Source: Curvibacter microcysteis (GTDB lineage Bacteria > Pseudomonadota > Gammaproteobacteria > Burkholderiales > Burkholderiaceae_C). From it: a DNA stretch of 64,000 nt. Within the stretch, counting starts at the first letter, position 1. Each line of letters opens with the position of its first letter. Under the pieces are notes generated by a model. That model had not been told where the DNA came from. It did not search any database and worked only from the letters and a program-made list of their open reading frames with translations. A program made the position numbers and the translations under genes. Below are positions 17,819 through 27,600 of the stretch, piece after piece. The stretch spans positions 124,001 to 188,000 of the forward strand of contig NZ_JAQSIO010000005.1 of the NCBI RefSeq assembly GCF_028649455.1, given 5' to 3'.

Positions 17819-18643
17819 ATGGCAATGACCCCAGACACCGACGTGACGCTCCCGGAAGCCGAGAGCAGCCCCCCACGCCCCAGCGACAGCTATGTCCAAT
17901 CCTTCGCAAGAGGGTTGGAAGTCATCCGGAGTTTCAGCGCCGAAGCCCCTCAACAAACACTCACTGAGGTCGCCACCCGCAGCGGCCTGACCCGGGCTGG
18001 CGCGCGACGCATCCTGCTGACCTTGCAAACCCTGGGCTATGTCGAAACCGATGGTCGCCAGTTCCGGCTGAGTCCGCGCATCCTGGACCTGGGTTTCGCC
18101 TACCTGTCCTCCATGCCGATCTGGAACCTGGCCGAACCCGTCATGGAAGGCTTGGTCGACCGGGTCAAAGAGTCATGCTCCGCGGCGGTGCTGGATGGCA
18201 GCGACATCGTCTACGTCCTGCGGGTGCCCACCCACAAGATCATGCGCATCACCCTGGGCGTGGGCACGCGCTTGCCCGCTTACTGCACCTCCATGGGCCG
18301 CATCCTGTTGGCCGGCCTGCCGGATGAAGAAGTCATTCGACGCCTGAACGCCAGCGCACTCAGCGGCCGCACCCGTTACACCGTCACCCACGCCGACGAG
18401 CTCATGGCCAAAGTCCGCCAGGCCCGTGACCAAGGGTGGTGTCTGGTGGACCAGGAACTGGAAGAAGGCCTGATCTCCATGGCCGCGCCCATCGTCAACC
18501 GCAATGGGCGGGTCATTGCCGCCCTCAATATCAGCGGGCAGGCCAACCGCACCAGCGCTTTTGAGATGCAAGACCGCATGCTGCCGCACCTGCTGCAGTC
18601 GGCCCAAGCGATCTCACGCATGCTCAGCAATCCCCGGGTGTGA
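17819..18643 (+). CDS. pcaR: IclR family regulator, PcaR/PobR type
   Basis: A protein of 274 residues with an N-terminal winged HTH (about 25-90; QTLTEVATRSGLTRAGARRILLTL) and a C-terminal IclR effector domain with the conserved GTRLPAYCTSMGRILLA and RDQGWCLVDQELEEGL segments. These segments are characteristic of the PcaR/PcaU/PobR subgroup that responds to beta-ketoadipate, protocatechuate or 4-hydroxybenzoate. Divergent position from pcaIJF supports control of that operon. The exact effector is not visible. ATG 17825 is an alternative start. Confidence 0.88.
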   Translation: MAMTPDTDVTLPEAESSPPRPSDSYVQSFARGLEVIRSFSAEAPQQTLTEVATRSGLTRAGARRILLTLQTLGYVETDGRQFRLSPRILDLGFAYLSSMPIWNLAEPVMEGLVDRVKESCSAAVLDGSDIVYVLRVPTHKIMRITLGVGTRLPAYCTSMGRILLAGLPDEEVIRRLNASALSGRTRYTVTHADELMAKVRQARDQGWCLVDQELEEGLISMAAPIVNRNGRVIAALNISGQANRTSAFEMQDRMLPHLLQSAQAISRMLSNPRV

Positions 18644-18710
18644 GCGGTCAAGGCCTGCGCTTGACCGCAGCCGAGCCGGGGCTTCAAAGGTGGTGATACC
18701 CTTGTGCCCC

Positions 18711-19145
18711 ATGTTCAGCCCCTCTCAGGACGACGTTCGTCGCTTTTTCTGCTCAGCCCACGCCAAGGCCCAGGCCGGTCAACCGATGGAAGCCATCGAG
18801 ACCCTGGCCAGCCAGTGGATCGCCGAGCACCCCGAATACCACGCCGACCTGGCCGATGCCGATGCGGCCGTGGCCCGCGTCTACGATGGCAAAAACCAAC
18901 AGGCCAACCCTTTTCTGCACCTGTCCATGCACCTGTCGATCAGCGAGCAGTGCAGCATCGACCAGCCGCGCGGCATCCGGCAGGCGGTGGAGCTGCTGAC
19001 GGCTCGGCGCGACTCCCTGCACGACGCCCACCACGAGGTGATGGAGTGCCTGGGACGCATGCTCTGGGAAAGCCAGCGCAGCGGACGCCCCCCAGACGGC
19101 CATGCCTACATCGATGCCGTGCAGCGAGCCGCCACCCGGGACTGA
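18711..19145 (+). CDS. DUF1841 family protein
   Basis: Soluble protein of 144 residues, start FSPSQDDVRRFF, with the central HLSMHLSISEQ and RHDAHHEVMECLGRMLWE-like segments typical of DUF1841, a betaproteobacterial and gammaproteobacterial family of unknown function. Several histidines (HLSMHL, DAHHEVM) could bind a metal, but this is speculation. It lies alone between pcaR and a terminator. Confidence 0.85.
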   Translation: MFSPSQDDVRRFFCSAHAKAQAGQPMEAIETLASQWIAEHPEYHADLADADAAVARVYDGKNQQANPFLHLSMHLSISEQCSIDQPRGIRQAVELLTARRDSLHDAHHEVMECLGRMLWESQRSGRPPDGHAYIDAVQRAATRD

Positions 19146-19197
19146 CGCCACATCACGCCTCCACAGGGGCGAACGCTCCAGCAGTGTCCCAAAAGTC

Positions 19198-19225
19198 AAA
19201 AAGCCGCTCCAGGAGCGGCTTTTTT
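19198..19225. terminator. Bidirectional intrinsic terminator
   Basis: A-run, AAGCCGCT stem, short CCAGG loop, AGCGGCTT and T-run, placed between the convergent DUF1841 gene and the c4-type cytochrome gene. The symmetric tracts suit termination in both directions. Confidence 0.85.
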
Positions 19226-19253
19226 GGCAACCAAGTCGGTTTGCTGGATTCGG

Positions 19254-19919
19254 TCAGCGGAACTTGTTCTGGGCCACGGTCTTGAGGTCGCCATCCAAGC
19301 TGCTGATGTAGCCTGCCAAGGCCTTCAGCTCGGCATGGCTGAACTGCTTGGCCACACCGCCCATGACGCCGTTGTTGCGACCCACTTGGGGGTTGTTATC
19401 CACTTGGTAAGCCTTCAAAGCCACAAACAGGTAGTCGCTGTATTGACCGGCCAACTTGGGGTAGGACGGATCGATCGGCTTGGCAAAGTTGTCGCCATGG
19501 CAGGACACGCAAGCGCCCTTCTTCAGCAGCTCACCCACCTTGGCGCTGGGTTCGCGCTTGGCCTTGTCCGGCAGGCTGGCGCCCTCGACTTGGCCCAGCT
19601 TGGCGTAATAAGCGGACACGTCGGTGATGTCTTGCTCGCTCAATGAATCGGCAATGCCGCGCATGGTGGGGTGCTTGCGCTCGCCCTTTTTGTACGCCGT
19701 CAAAGCCGCCGCGATGTACTTCTCGCCCTGGCCCGCGATGCGCGGCACCTTGTACACCTCGGGGAAGCTGGCTTGGTAGCCCTGGATGCCATGGCACCCA
19801 ATGCACATGGCCACCTTCGCTTGGATGTCCGTCTTGACCTCATCGGCGCGGACGGTCGTGGAGAAGGCCGTCACGGAAGCGACAGCAAGGGCAAATACCG
19901 TGGTCAACATCTTGTTCAT
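19254..19919 (-). CDS. Cytochrome c4-type diheme protein
   Basis: Periplasmic electron carrier of 221 residues with a signal peptide (about 1-25, ending VRADE) and two class I cytochrome domains with heme sites CIGCH and CVSCH. The two-domain layout with repeated MRGIADSLSEQDI and LKALAGYISSL helices is that of cytochrome c4, which feeds terminal oxidases. It could donate electrons to the oxidase encoded at the left end of the window. A perfect TATAAT lies on the minus strand at 19981-19986. Confidence 0.92.
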   Translation of the reverse strand: MNKMLTTVFALAVASVTAFSTTVRADEVKTDIQAKVAMCIGCHGIQGYQASFPEVYKVPRIAGQGEKYIAAALTAYKKGERKHPTMRGIADSLSEQDITDVSAYYAKLGQVEGASLPDKAKREPSAKVGELLKKGACVSCHGDNFAKPIDPSYPKLAGQYSDYLFVALKAYQVDNNPQVGRNNGVMGGVAKQFSHAELKALAGYISSLDGDLKTVAQNKFR

Positions 19920-19960
19920 TTTGCGAGCACAATCAAATGGATGATTGAGTACCGAGGGGA

Positions 19961-19988
19961 TTGAGAAAAATCAACGATTGATTATATC
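19961..19988 (+). promoter_or_regulatory. Promoter of moxR, overlapping a divergent TATAAT
   Basis: TTGAGA (19961-19966), a 16-bp spacer and TATATC (19983-19988) form a plausible sigma-70 promoter toward moxR. On the minus strand the same bases give a perfect TATAAT (19981-19986) pointing to the cytochrome gene. The spacer contains the inverted repeat ATCAA-CGA-TTGAT (19970-19982). Confidence 0.5.
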
Positions 19989-20030
19989 GAGCCCCGCTCC
20001 CGCAACACATCTGTTAAGCCAACACCGCCC

Positions 20031-20873
20031 ATGAAATTCCAAGGCTCCCAAAATTACGTCGCCACGCAAGACCTGATGCTCGCCGTGAATGCGGCCATTA
20101 CCTTGAAGCGCCCCTTGCTGGTCAAGGGCGAACCTGGCACCGGCAAGACCATGCTGGCCGAAGAAGTGTCCGAAGCGCTGGGCATGCCGTTGTTGCAATG
20201 GCACATCAAATCGACCACCAAAGCCCAGCAAGGCCTGTATGAATATGACGCGGTGAGTCGTCTGCGCGACTCGCAACTGGGTGACGAGCGGGTCAAGGAC
20301 ATCAACAACTACATCGTCAAAGGCGTGCTGTGGCAGGCCTTCACGGCGGACCAGCCGGTGGCCCTGCTGATTGACGAAATCGACAAGGCCGACATCGAGT
20401 TCCCGAACGACTTGCTGCGCGAAATCGACCGCATGGAGTTCTATTGCTACGAAACGCGCGAGATGATCCGCGCCAAGAACCGCCCGCTGGTTTTCATCAC
20501 CTCGAACAATGAGAAAGAGCTGCCCGACGCCTTCCTGCGCCGCTGCTTCTTCCACTACATCAAGTTCCCCGACGCCGAGACGATGAAGAAAATCGTCGAC
20601 GTGCACTTCCCCACCTTGAAGGCCGACTTGCTGACGGCCGCCATGAAAACCTTCTACGACGTGCGCAACCTGCCCGGCCTGAAGAAAAAGCCCAGCACCT
20701 CCGAGCTGCTGGACTGGCTCAAGCTGCTGGTGGCCGAGGACATCCCCCTCGAAGCCCTGCAAAGCGCCGACAGCAAGGTCAGCGTGCCGCCGCTGGTGGG
20801 CGCCCTGCTGAAAAACGAACAGGACGTGACCTTGTTCGAAAAGCTCGTGTTCATGAACCAGCGCAACCGCTGA
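20031..20873 (+). CDS. MoxR family AAA ATPase
   Basis: A protein of 280 residues with Walker A GEPGTGKTMLAEE (about residue 36), Walker B ALLIDEIDKAD, sensor 1 FITSNNEKELPDAFLRRC, and a C-terminal lid. MoxR ATPases act as chaperones, usually with a von Willebrand A domain partner that brings the client protein. Such a partner is encoded two genes downstream. The client is unknown. Confidence 0.93.
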   Translation: MKFQGSQNYVATQDLMLAVNAAITLKRPLLVKGEPGTGKTMLAEEVSEALGMPLLQWHIKSTTKAQQGLYEYDAVSRLRDSQLGDERVKDINNYIVKGVLWQAFTADQPVALLIDEIDKADIEFPNDLLREIDRMEFYCYETREMIRAKNRPLVFITSNNEKELPDAFLRRCFFHYIKFPDAETMKKIVDVHFPTLKADLLTAAMKTFYDVRNLPGLKKKPSTSELLDWLKLLVAEDIPLEALQSADSKVSVPPLVGALLKNEQDVTLFEKLVFMNQRNR

Positions 20874-20904
20874 ACCCTGCGCGACTGAGCACTGGAGAGC
20901 ACAC

Positions 20905-21510
20905 ATGGCATATGTGGAACCCGTCACCCTGAGCCTGAACGGCGTCAAGCTGGTGCCCCTGGGTCTGGAACACGAGGCAGGCCTGGCCGCCGCCGCTGCC
21001 GACGGCGAACTGTGGAACCTGCGCATCACCTCGGTGCCCGCGCCCGGGGAGACCCGCGCCTACATCGAGACCGCCCTGCAAATGCGCGAGTCGGGCCACC
21101 GCTTTGCCTTCGCGGTGGTCGACGAGGCCAGTGGGCGCGTGCTGGGAAGCACCAGCTACCACGACATCGTGCCGGCGATCCAGCGCGTGGAGATTGGTTA
21201 CACCTGGTACGCCAAGAGCGTGCAACGCAGCCACGTCAACAGCAGCTGCAAGCTCATGATGATGGGCCACGCCTTCGACACCCTGGGCTGTGCCGTGGTG
21301 GGCTGGCGCACTGACAATTTCAACCACGCCTCGCAACGTGCCATCGAACGCCTGGGCGCGCGCAAGGACGGGGTGCTGCGCCACCACGCCCTGCGCCGCG
21401 ACGGCACGGTGCGCGACACGGTGATGTACAGCATGCGCGCCGGCGAATGGCCCGAAGCCAAGGCCCAACTGTTGTACCTGCAGGCCCAGCGCGCCAGCGC
21501 CGGGCACTGA
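20905..21510 (+). CDS. RimJ/RimL-type GNAT acetyltransferase
   Basis: A protein of 201 residues of the GNAT family that acetylates amines, with the RimJ-like segments VLGSTSYHDIVPAIQRVEIG, TWYAKSVQRSHVN and the C-terminal TDNFNHASQRAIERLGARKDGVLR. It lies between moxR (31 bp gap) and the vWA gene (24 bp gap) on the same strand, so it is probably cotranscribed. The substrate is unknown. Confidence 0.9.
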   Translation: MAYVEPVTLSLNGVKLVPLGLEHEAGLAAAAADGELWNLRITSVPAPGETRAYIETALQMRESGHRFAFAVVDEASGRVLGSTSYHDIVPAIQRVEIGYTWYAKSVQRSHVNSSCKLMMMGHAFDTLGCAVVGWRTDNFNHASQRAIERLGARKDGVLRHHALRRDGTVRDTVMYSMRAGEWPEAKAQLLYLQAQRASAGH

Positions 21511-21534
21511 CCCCGTTCCTCGCAGGAGCCGCCC

Positions 21535-22725
21535 ATGCTGATCGACTTTTTCTACACCTTGCGCAGCGCCAAGCTGCCCGTCTCGGTCAAGGAGTACCTG
21601 ACCCTGCTCGAAGCCCTGCAGGCCGATGTGGTGGGGCCCAACTCCGACAACGCCTGGAAGATCGACGACTTCTATTACCTGTCGCGCACGGCGCTGGTGA
21701 AGGACGAGAAACACTACGACAAGTTCGACCGCGCCTTTGCCGCCTATTTCAAGGGCGTCGAAATGCTGGCCGACTTCACCAAAGACGTTCCGCTGGAATG
21801 GCTGCGCAAAAACCTGGAGCTGGAGCTCAGTCCCGAAGAAAAAGCCAAAATCGAAAAACTCGGCTGGGATGAGCTCATGGAAACGCTGAAAAAGCGTTTT
21901 GAAGAGCAAAAAGAACGCCACGAAGGCGGCAGCAAATGGATTGGCACGGGCGGCACCAGCCCCTTTGGCGCCAACGGCTACAACCCACAAGGCATCCGCA
22001 TCGGGCAGGACAAGGGCCGCAACAAAAGCGCCGTCAAAGTGTGGGACCAGCGCGCATACAAGGACTACGACGACACGCAAGAGCTGGGCACCCGCAACAT
22101 CAAGGTGGCGCTGCGCCGCCTGCGCAAGTTCGCCCGGGAGGGCTCGGCCGAGGAACTGGACCTGCCCGACACCATCCGCTCCACCGCGGCCAACGCTGGC
22201 TGGCTGGACATCAAGATGGTGCCCGAGCGCCACAACAACGTGAAGGTGCTGCTGCTCATGGACGTGGGCGGCACCATGGATGAGCACATTGCGCGCGTCG
22301 AAGAGATGTTCTCCGCCGCCAAGGCCGAGTTCAAACACCTGGAGTTCTATTACTTCCACAACTGCGTCTACGACTACATGTGGAAGAACAACAAGCGCCG
22401 CTTCTCGGAGAAGTTCGCCACCTGGGACATCATCCGCAAGTACAACAAGGACTACAAGCTGATCTTCATCGGGGACGCCACCATGAGCCCCTATGAGATC
22501 CTGCAGCCTGGCGGCAGCGTGGAATACAACAACGAAGAGCCAGGCGCCGAGTGGATGCAGCGCCTCACCAATGCGTTCCCCAAGTTCGCCTGGATCAACC
22601 CCGAGCCGCAAGGCGTGTGGCAATACCGGCAAAGCATTGCGGTGATCCAGCAGCTGGTGAACCAACGCATGTTCCCCCTGACCTTGAAGGGCCTCGAAGA
22701 CGCGATGCGCATGCTGTCAAAATAG
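21535..22725 (+). CDS. von Willebrand A (CoxE-like) domain protein
   Basis: A protein of 396 residues whose C-terminal half (about 235-396) is a von Willebrand A domain, with a long helical and charged N-terminal region. The metal-adhesion site reads DVGGTMD, so the usual DxSxS has Gly at the first Ser position and Thr at the second. A later GDATMSP supplies the distal Asp and Thr. It is the expected partner of the MoxR ATPase encoded upstream. It is followed after 4 bp by tamA. Confidence 0.9.
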   Translation: MLIDFFYTLRSAKLPVSVKEYLTLLEALQADVVGPNSDNAWKIDDFYYLSRTALVKDEKHYDKFDRAFAAYFKGVEMLADFTKDVPLEWLRKNLELELSPEEKAKIEKLGWDELMETLKKRFEEQKERHEGGSKWIGTGGTSPFGANGYNPQGIRIGQDKGRNKSAVKVWDQRAYKDYDDTQELGTRNIKVALRRLRKFAREGSAEELDLPDTIRSTAANAGWLDIKMVPERHNNVKVLLLMDVGGTMDEHIARVEEMFSAAKAEFKHLEFYYFHNCVYDYMWKNNKRRFSEKFATWDIIRKYNKDYKLIFIGDATMSPYEILQPGGSVEYNNEEPGAEWMQRLTNAFPKFAWINPEPQGVWQYRQSIAVIQQLVNQRMFPLTLKGLEDAMRMLSK

Positions 22726-22729
22726 ACGC

Positions 22730-24631
22730 ATGTTCGGATTCAGGCGAGGCAAGCCGGCGCACACGCCGGCTTTTTTGTGGCTGCTGTGGCTGGCCCTCTT
22801 CACCCTGGGCAATGCCTGGGCGGCCGACCCACGCCCCGCCACCGCCCCTGCCGCCTTCGACCTGCAAGTCCAAGCGCCCGACGCACTGCGCGAACACCTG
22901 ATGCGCCACCTCGAATTGCTGCAGTACCGGGAGCTTCAGGACCTGGACCGTGAGGAGCTGGACCGCCTGCTGGGCAGTGCCCACGACAACGCCCTCGAAT
23001 TGCTGGCCACCCAAGGCTATTTCAGCGCCACCGTCGAACTGAGCGTGCAGGACCCCGGCCTGCCAGAGGCCCTGGCCGCAGCGGCCAGCACCCCATCCAC
23101 GACCGACGCCAGCGCCAAGCCCCAGCAGCCCGGCCCGCGCTGGACGGTGCTGCTCAAGGTGCAGCCCGGCGAGCCAGTGCGCATCAGCCGCTTCAGCCTT
23201 CAATTGCAAGGTGAGATCCTCAACAGCAACGCCCTGGCGGCACAACAAAAAGACTTGGAAGACAGCTGGGCCCTGCGCCCCGGCACCCTTTTCACCCAGG
23301 CCGCATGGGACCAGGCCAAGACCGAGGCCTTGCGCCGCCTGACGGCCAACCGCTTCCCCACCGGCCACCTGCTGCGCAGCGAAGCCGCCATCGACACCGA
23401 CCTGCACGAGGCGGTGCTCAGCCTGACGTTGGACTCCGGCCCCGACTACCGCTTTGGTGACATCGTGGTCGAAGGCACACGCTTGCACGATCCCGAGCTG
23501 GTGCGTCGCCTGGCCCAGATCCCACCAGGCACGGTCTACACCCAGACCCGCCTGCTGGAGGCCCAGCAACGCGTGGCCGACAGCGGCTACTTTGACTCCG
23601 TGTTCATGTCGCTGGACACCCAAGGCGACCCGCAAAACGCCACCGTGCGCGTGCAGGTGCGCGAAGCCAAGCTGCACAAATGGGTGCTGGGCATTGGCGC
23701 CAGCACCGACAGCGGCGCACGCCTGTCCAGCGAATACACGCACCGCAAACTGCCCTGGCTGGACTGGCGTGCAGTCAGCAAGTTGTCGCTGGACCGTGAA
23801 ACCAAAACCCTGGGCACCGAACTCACCGGCCAGCCCGACACCGACAACTGGCGCGCCACCACCTCGGCCCAGCTGCAGCGCCAGCTCGGCGGCAGCGCAC
23901 CGGTCAACAGCCTGATGCTGCGCGCCGGCCGCAGCAAAACCGAGGAACGCTACGACCGCAACCTGTTCCTGCAGTACGACCACGCCATCACCCAAAGCAG
24001 CCCGCCCGAAAACGCCTCCAGCGTGTCCGCCAACTACGCCTGGACGCGGCGCAACTTCAACACCCTGCCCTTCCCCACCCAGGGCTTCGGCCTGGCGGTG
24101 GAACTGGGCGCGGGCCTGACCCTGGGCGCCCAGCGTGAGCCCTACCTGCGCAGCCGGGCCCGCATCCTGGGCTTTTTGCCGATCGGGGTCAGCCCCGAGC
24201 GCAGCCTGGCCAGCACCCCCCGCCTGGCTTGGCGCGCTGAAGGCGGCGCCATTGGCGCGCGCAGCAACGTGGTTCTGCCCAGCACCCAGCGCTTTTTGAC
24301 CGGTGGCGACACCACCGTGCGCGGCTACGGCTACCGCGAAATCGGCGTCGTGCAGGCCGACGGCAGCCTGTCGGCCGGGCGCTACCTGGCCGTCGGCAGC
24401 CTGGAATGGCAGCAACCGCTGCGCAGCCAGGGCCGCACCACCGCCTGGGATGCCGCCGTGTTTGTCGATGCCGGCGCCGTGGCCAACCAGGCCAGCGAAC
24501 TCAAGGCCAAAGTGGGCCTGGGCGTGGGAGCACGCTGGCGCAGCCCCGTGGGCCCGCTGGCCCTGGACCTCGCCTGGGGCGCCGCCACGCACCGTTGGCG
24601 CCTGCACATGAACCTGGGCTTCAGCTTCTGA
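22730..24631 (+). CDS. tamA: Outer membrane translocation protein TamA (Omp85 family)
   Basis: Outer membrane member of the TamA-TamB module that helps insert and deliver outer membrane components. The 633 residues show a signal peptide cleaved after AWA (about residue 34), POTRA domains (about 40-260, FGDIVVEGTRLHDPELV), and a C-terminal 16-strand barrel with the DTTVRGYGYREIG Omp85 motif and a terminal aromatic strand ending in Phe. It starts 4 bp after the vWA stop and is followed by tamB after 17 bp. Confidence 0.92.
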   Translation: MFGFRRGKPAHTPAFLWLLWLALFTLGNAWAADPRPATAPAAFDLQVQAPDALREHLMRHLELLQYRELQDLDREELDRLLGSAHDNALELLATQGYFSATVELSVQDPGLPEALAAAASTPSTTDASAKPQQPGPRWTVLLKVQPGEPVRISRFSLQLQGEILNSNALAAQQKDLEDSWALRPGTLFTQAAWDQAKTEALRRLTANRFPTGHLLRSEAAIDTDLHEAVLSLTLDSGPDYRFGDIVVEGTRLHDPELVRRLAQIPPGTVYTQTRLLEAQQRVADSGYFDSVFMSLDTQGDPQNATVRVQVREAKLHKWVLGIGASTDSGARLSSEYTHRKLPWLDWRAVSKLSLDRETKTLGTELTGQPDTDNWRATTSAQLQRQLGGSAPVNSLMLRAGRSKTEERYDRNLFLQYDHAITQSSPPENASSVSANYAWTRRNFNTLPFPTQGFGLAVELGAGLTLGAQREPYLRSRARILGFLPIGVSPERSLASTPRLAWRAEGGAIGARSNVVLPSTQRFLTGGDTTVRGYGYREIGVVQADGSLSAGRYLAVGSLEWQQPLRSQGRTTAWDAAVFVDAGAVANQASELKAKVGLGVGARWRSPVGPLALDLAWGAATHRWRLHMNLGFSF

Positions 24632-24648
24632 GCCCGCCGCCTCCCACC

Positions 24649-27600
24649 ATGTCGACCTCCCAAGCCCCCAGCCCCCAGACCACTCCGGCCACCCTGCCAG
24701 CGCCCCACCGGGCGCGGCGCTGGCTGGGTGGCGCTGCGCTGTTCGTGGGACTGCCCCTGGCCCTGCTGGGTGGGCTGGGCTGGTGGGCCGGCAGCGAGGG
24801 CTCGCTCGCCACCATGGCCGAACAAGCCCCGCGCTTCCTGCCTGCGGGCCAGACACTGAGCCTGCGCGGTGTGCGCGGCAGCCTGCTGCGCGGCGGCCAG
24901 ATTGACGAACTCCAATGGGCCCAGCCCGGCACGGCGCTGACCCTGAGCGATCTGACAATCGCCTGGGACTGGCGCCCCTTGCTGGACCGGCACCTGGCCC
25001 TGAGCCAGTTGGAGGCGCGCAGCCTCGAGATCCGGACCGAAGACAGCGCCACGCCCGCCAGCCCCCCGCTGACCGAGCTGCGCCTGCCGCTGACCATTGA
25101 CACCCCCCTGAGCCTGGGGGAGCTCAAGCTGCCTGCTGCGGCCGGCCTGCAGGTGAAGGACTTCTCGGGCCACTACCACTACGACGGTCAGCAGCACCAC
25201 CTGCAGTGGGGCGAGCTGAACCTGGCAGCGGGTCACTACCACGGCGACATCCGCTTGCAAGCCGACGCCCCCATGGCACTGACAGCGCGCATCGAGGGCG
25301 AAGTGCCCACGCCACTCAAAGCCCCGGCGCCAGCGGCCGTGCAGGCCCGTGTGCTGCTGCAAGGCAGCCTGTCGGGCCCGAACGCCACCCTGCAACTGCA
25401 GGCCGAACTCAGCCCAGAAGCCGACGAGGCCAGCCACACGCACGCCGACACGCCCCCGCCAAGCCCATTGAAAAAGGCCCCCAGCCAGGCGACGGCCAGC
25501 GCCCGGGCCCACCCGCACCAGCCTGCAGCCTCCCCCATGAGCGCCCACCTGAGCGCCCAGGTCCGGCCCTGGGCGCGCCAACCGCTGCACCAGGCTCAGC
25601 TGCAACTCAGCGCCATCGACCTCAGCCTGCTGTGGCCGCAAGCCCCGGTCACCGCCCTGTCGGGCACGGTTGACGTGCAGCCCCCAGCCCCAGACGCCGC
25701 GCCAGCCCAGTGGGGAGCCCGGCTGAAACTCCACAACGCCGCACCCGGCCCCTGGGACCTGCAGCGCTTGCCTGTCACGCAGCTGAGCGCCACCGTGCGC
25801 CAGGAGCCCCACCCTGAAGGCAGCACCTGGCTGGCCGAGGACATGCAAGTGCAACTGGGCACCGGCCTGCTGCGCCTGAACGCCCGCTGGCCCCAGGCCG
25901 CCCCCGGCCAAAGCCCGGCATGGCGCGTCCAATCCCAGCTGCAAGGGATCAACCCCGCCGCCTTGCTCAGCACCCTGCCCCCCGCCGCCATTGACGGCCA
26001 GCTCAGTGCCCAGGGCCTGAGCGGCCCCGGCAGCCAGGTGGACGACCTGAGCTTCAGCACCGACCTGCAAGCCCGAGCGCTGAGCGCCAACCCCAAGACC
26101 CCAGCCGCCCCATCGGCCGCCCTCTGGAGCGCACTGCAACTGAAACAAGCCCGCGCCACTGGCCGCTGGCAGGCCGGCGAGTTGCAACTCGACGGCCTGC
26201 GCCTGGAGCTGGCCGAGGCCTCGCTCACTGGCCAGTTGCGGGCCCAAACCGCCCCCCTGGGCGGCAGTGCCCAGCTGCAATGGCAAGCCCCCGGTCTGAA
26301 CGCCGAGCTCAAAGGTCAGCTCAGCGCCCAGCAAGGCCAGGGCCAATGGTTGGTCAAACTGCAAGACGCTGCCGCCCTGAGCCGCTGGTTGCAAGGCCTG
26401 CCCGGCCTCAGCGCCCTGCGCAGCAGCCTGCCCGTGGCGGGCCAGGGCCAGTTGCAAGGCGACTGGCAAGGCGGTTGGGCCAGCCTGCTGGCCAACTGGA
26501 ACGGCGAGCGCCCCCCCAGCACCGCACGCCCCCTGAGCCTGAATGTGCAACTCGACCTGCCCCGCCTGGACTGGGCCGCCGAGGGTCCCGCCGCCGGCCT
26601 GCGCGTGCAGCAACTGCAGGCCCGCCTCGCCGGCAGCCTGCCCGGTGCGCCCGGCGCCCTGCCGTTGCAACTGAGCCTGCAAGGCGTGCTGGCCCAAGGA
26701 GGCCACAGCCTGCGGGCCCAAGTCCAGGCCCAGGCCGGCCAGGCCGCCACCAGCGGGCCCCAGGCCAGCCGCTGGACCGCCCTGCTGCAAACACTGAGCC
26801 TGCAGACCTCGGGTCAAGTGCCCGGCGGCCCCTGGACCCTGGGTTTGACAGCGCCCGTGAGCCTGCAACTCAGCCACAGCCCCCAGCAAGCCCTGACTGA
26901 ACTCAGCTTGGCCCCGGGCCAAGCCGTGCTCCAAGGCAGCAGCCCGACGCCCGCCGAACTGCAGTGGCAGGCCGCGCGCTGGTCCAGCCTGAAGGGGCAA
27001 GCCCGCTGGGACAGCCAGGGCCAGCTGCGCCACATTCCGCAGGCCTGGCTGGAAGCCTTGGCGGCCCTGCGCGGTGACGGCAGCGGCCTGGGCGTGGCAG
27101 GCGACCTGGTGCTCAACGCCGACTGGAAGGCCCGCCTCGACCAGCGCGTGCAGGCCAGCCTGCGCGTGGCCCGACACAGTGGCGACCTGCAACTGCAAGC
27201 CGACGACCTGCCCCCCGGCACCCAAGCCACCGCGGCACAGCGCAGCGCCGGGGTGCGCCAGGCCGAGCTGAACCTGCAGCTCGACGGTGAGCAAGTCGAG
27301 GCCCAACTGCGCTGGGACAGCGAGCGCGCCGGCCAAGTGCAAGCGCGCCTGAGCACCCGCTTGCGCCAGGACGCCCAAGGCTGGCAGTGGCCACCGGACG
27401 CTCCGCTGTCGGGCGAACTCAAGGCCCAGCTGCCGCAGCTCGGCGCCTGGTCCATGCTGGCGCCACCGGGCTGGCGCCTGCGCGGCACCCTGGACGCGCA
27501 GGCCAGCCTGCAAGGCACGCTGCAGAGCCCCCGTTGGACGGGCGAAATCCGCGCCAGCAACCTGGCCTTGCGCTCTGTGGTCGAAGGGGTGGAGCTGCGC

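Noticed and set aside
20851-22665. A 604-codon open frame antisense to the acetyltransferase and vWA genes
   Set aside because: Covers two well supported genes; composition is that of a complement and no family was recognised.
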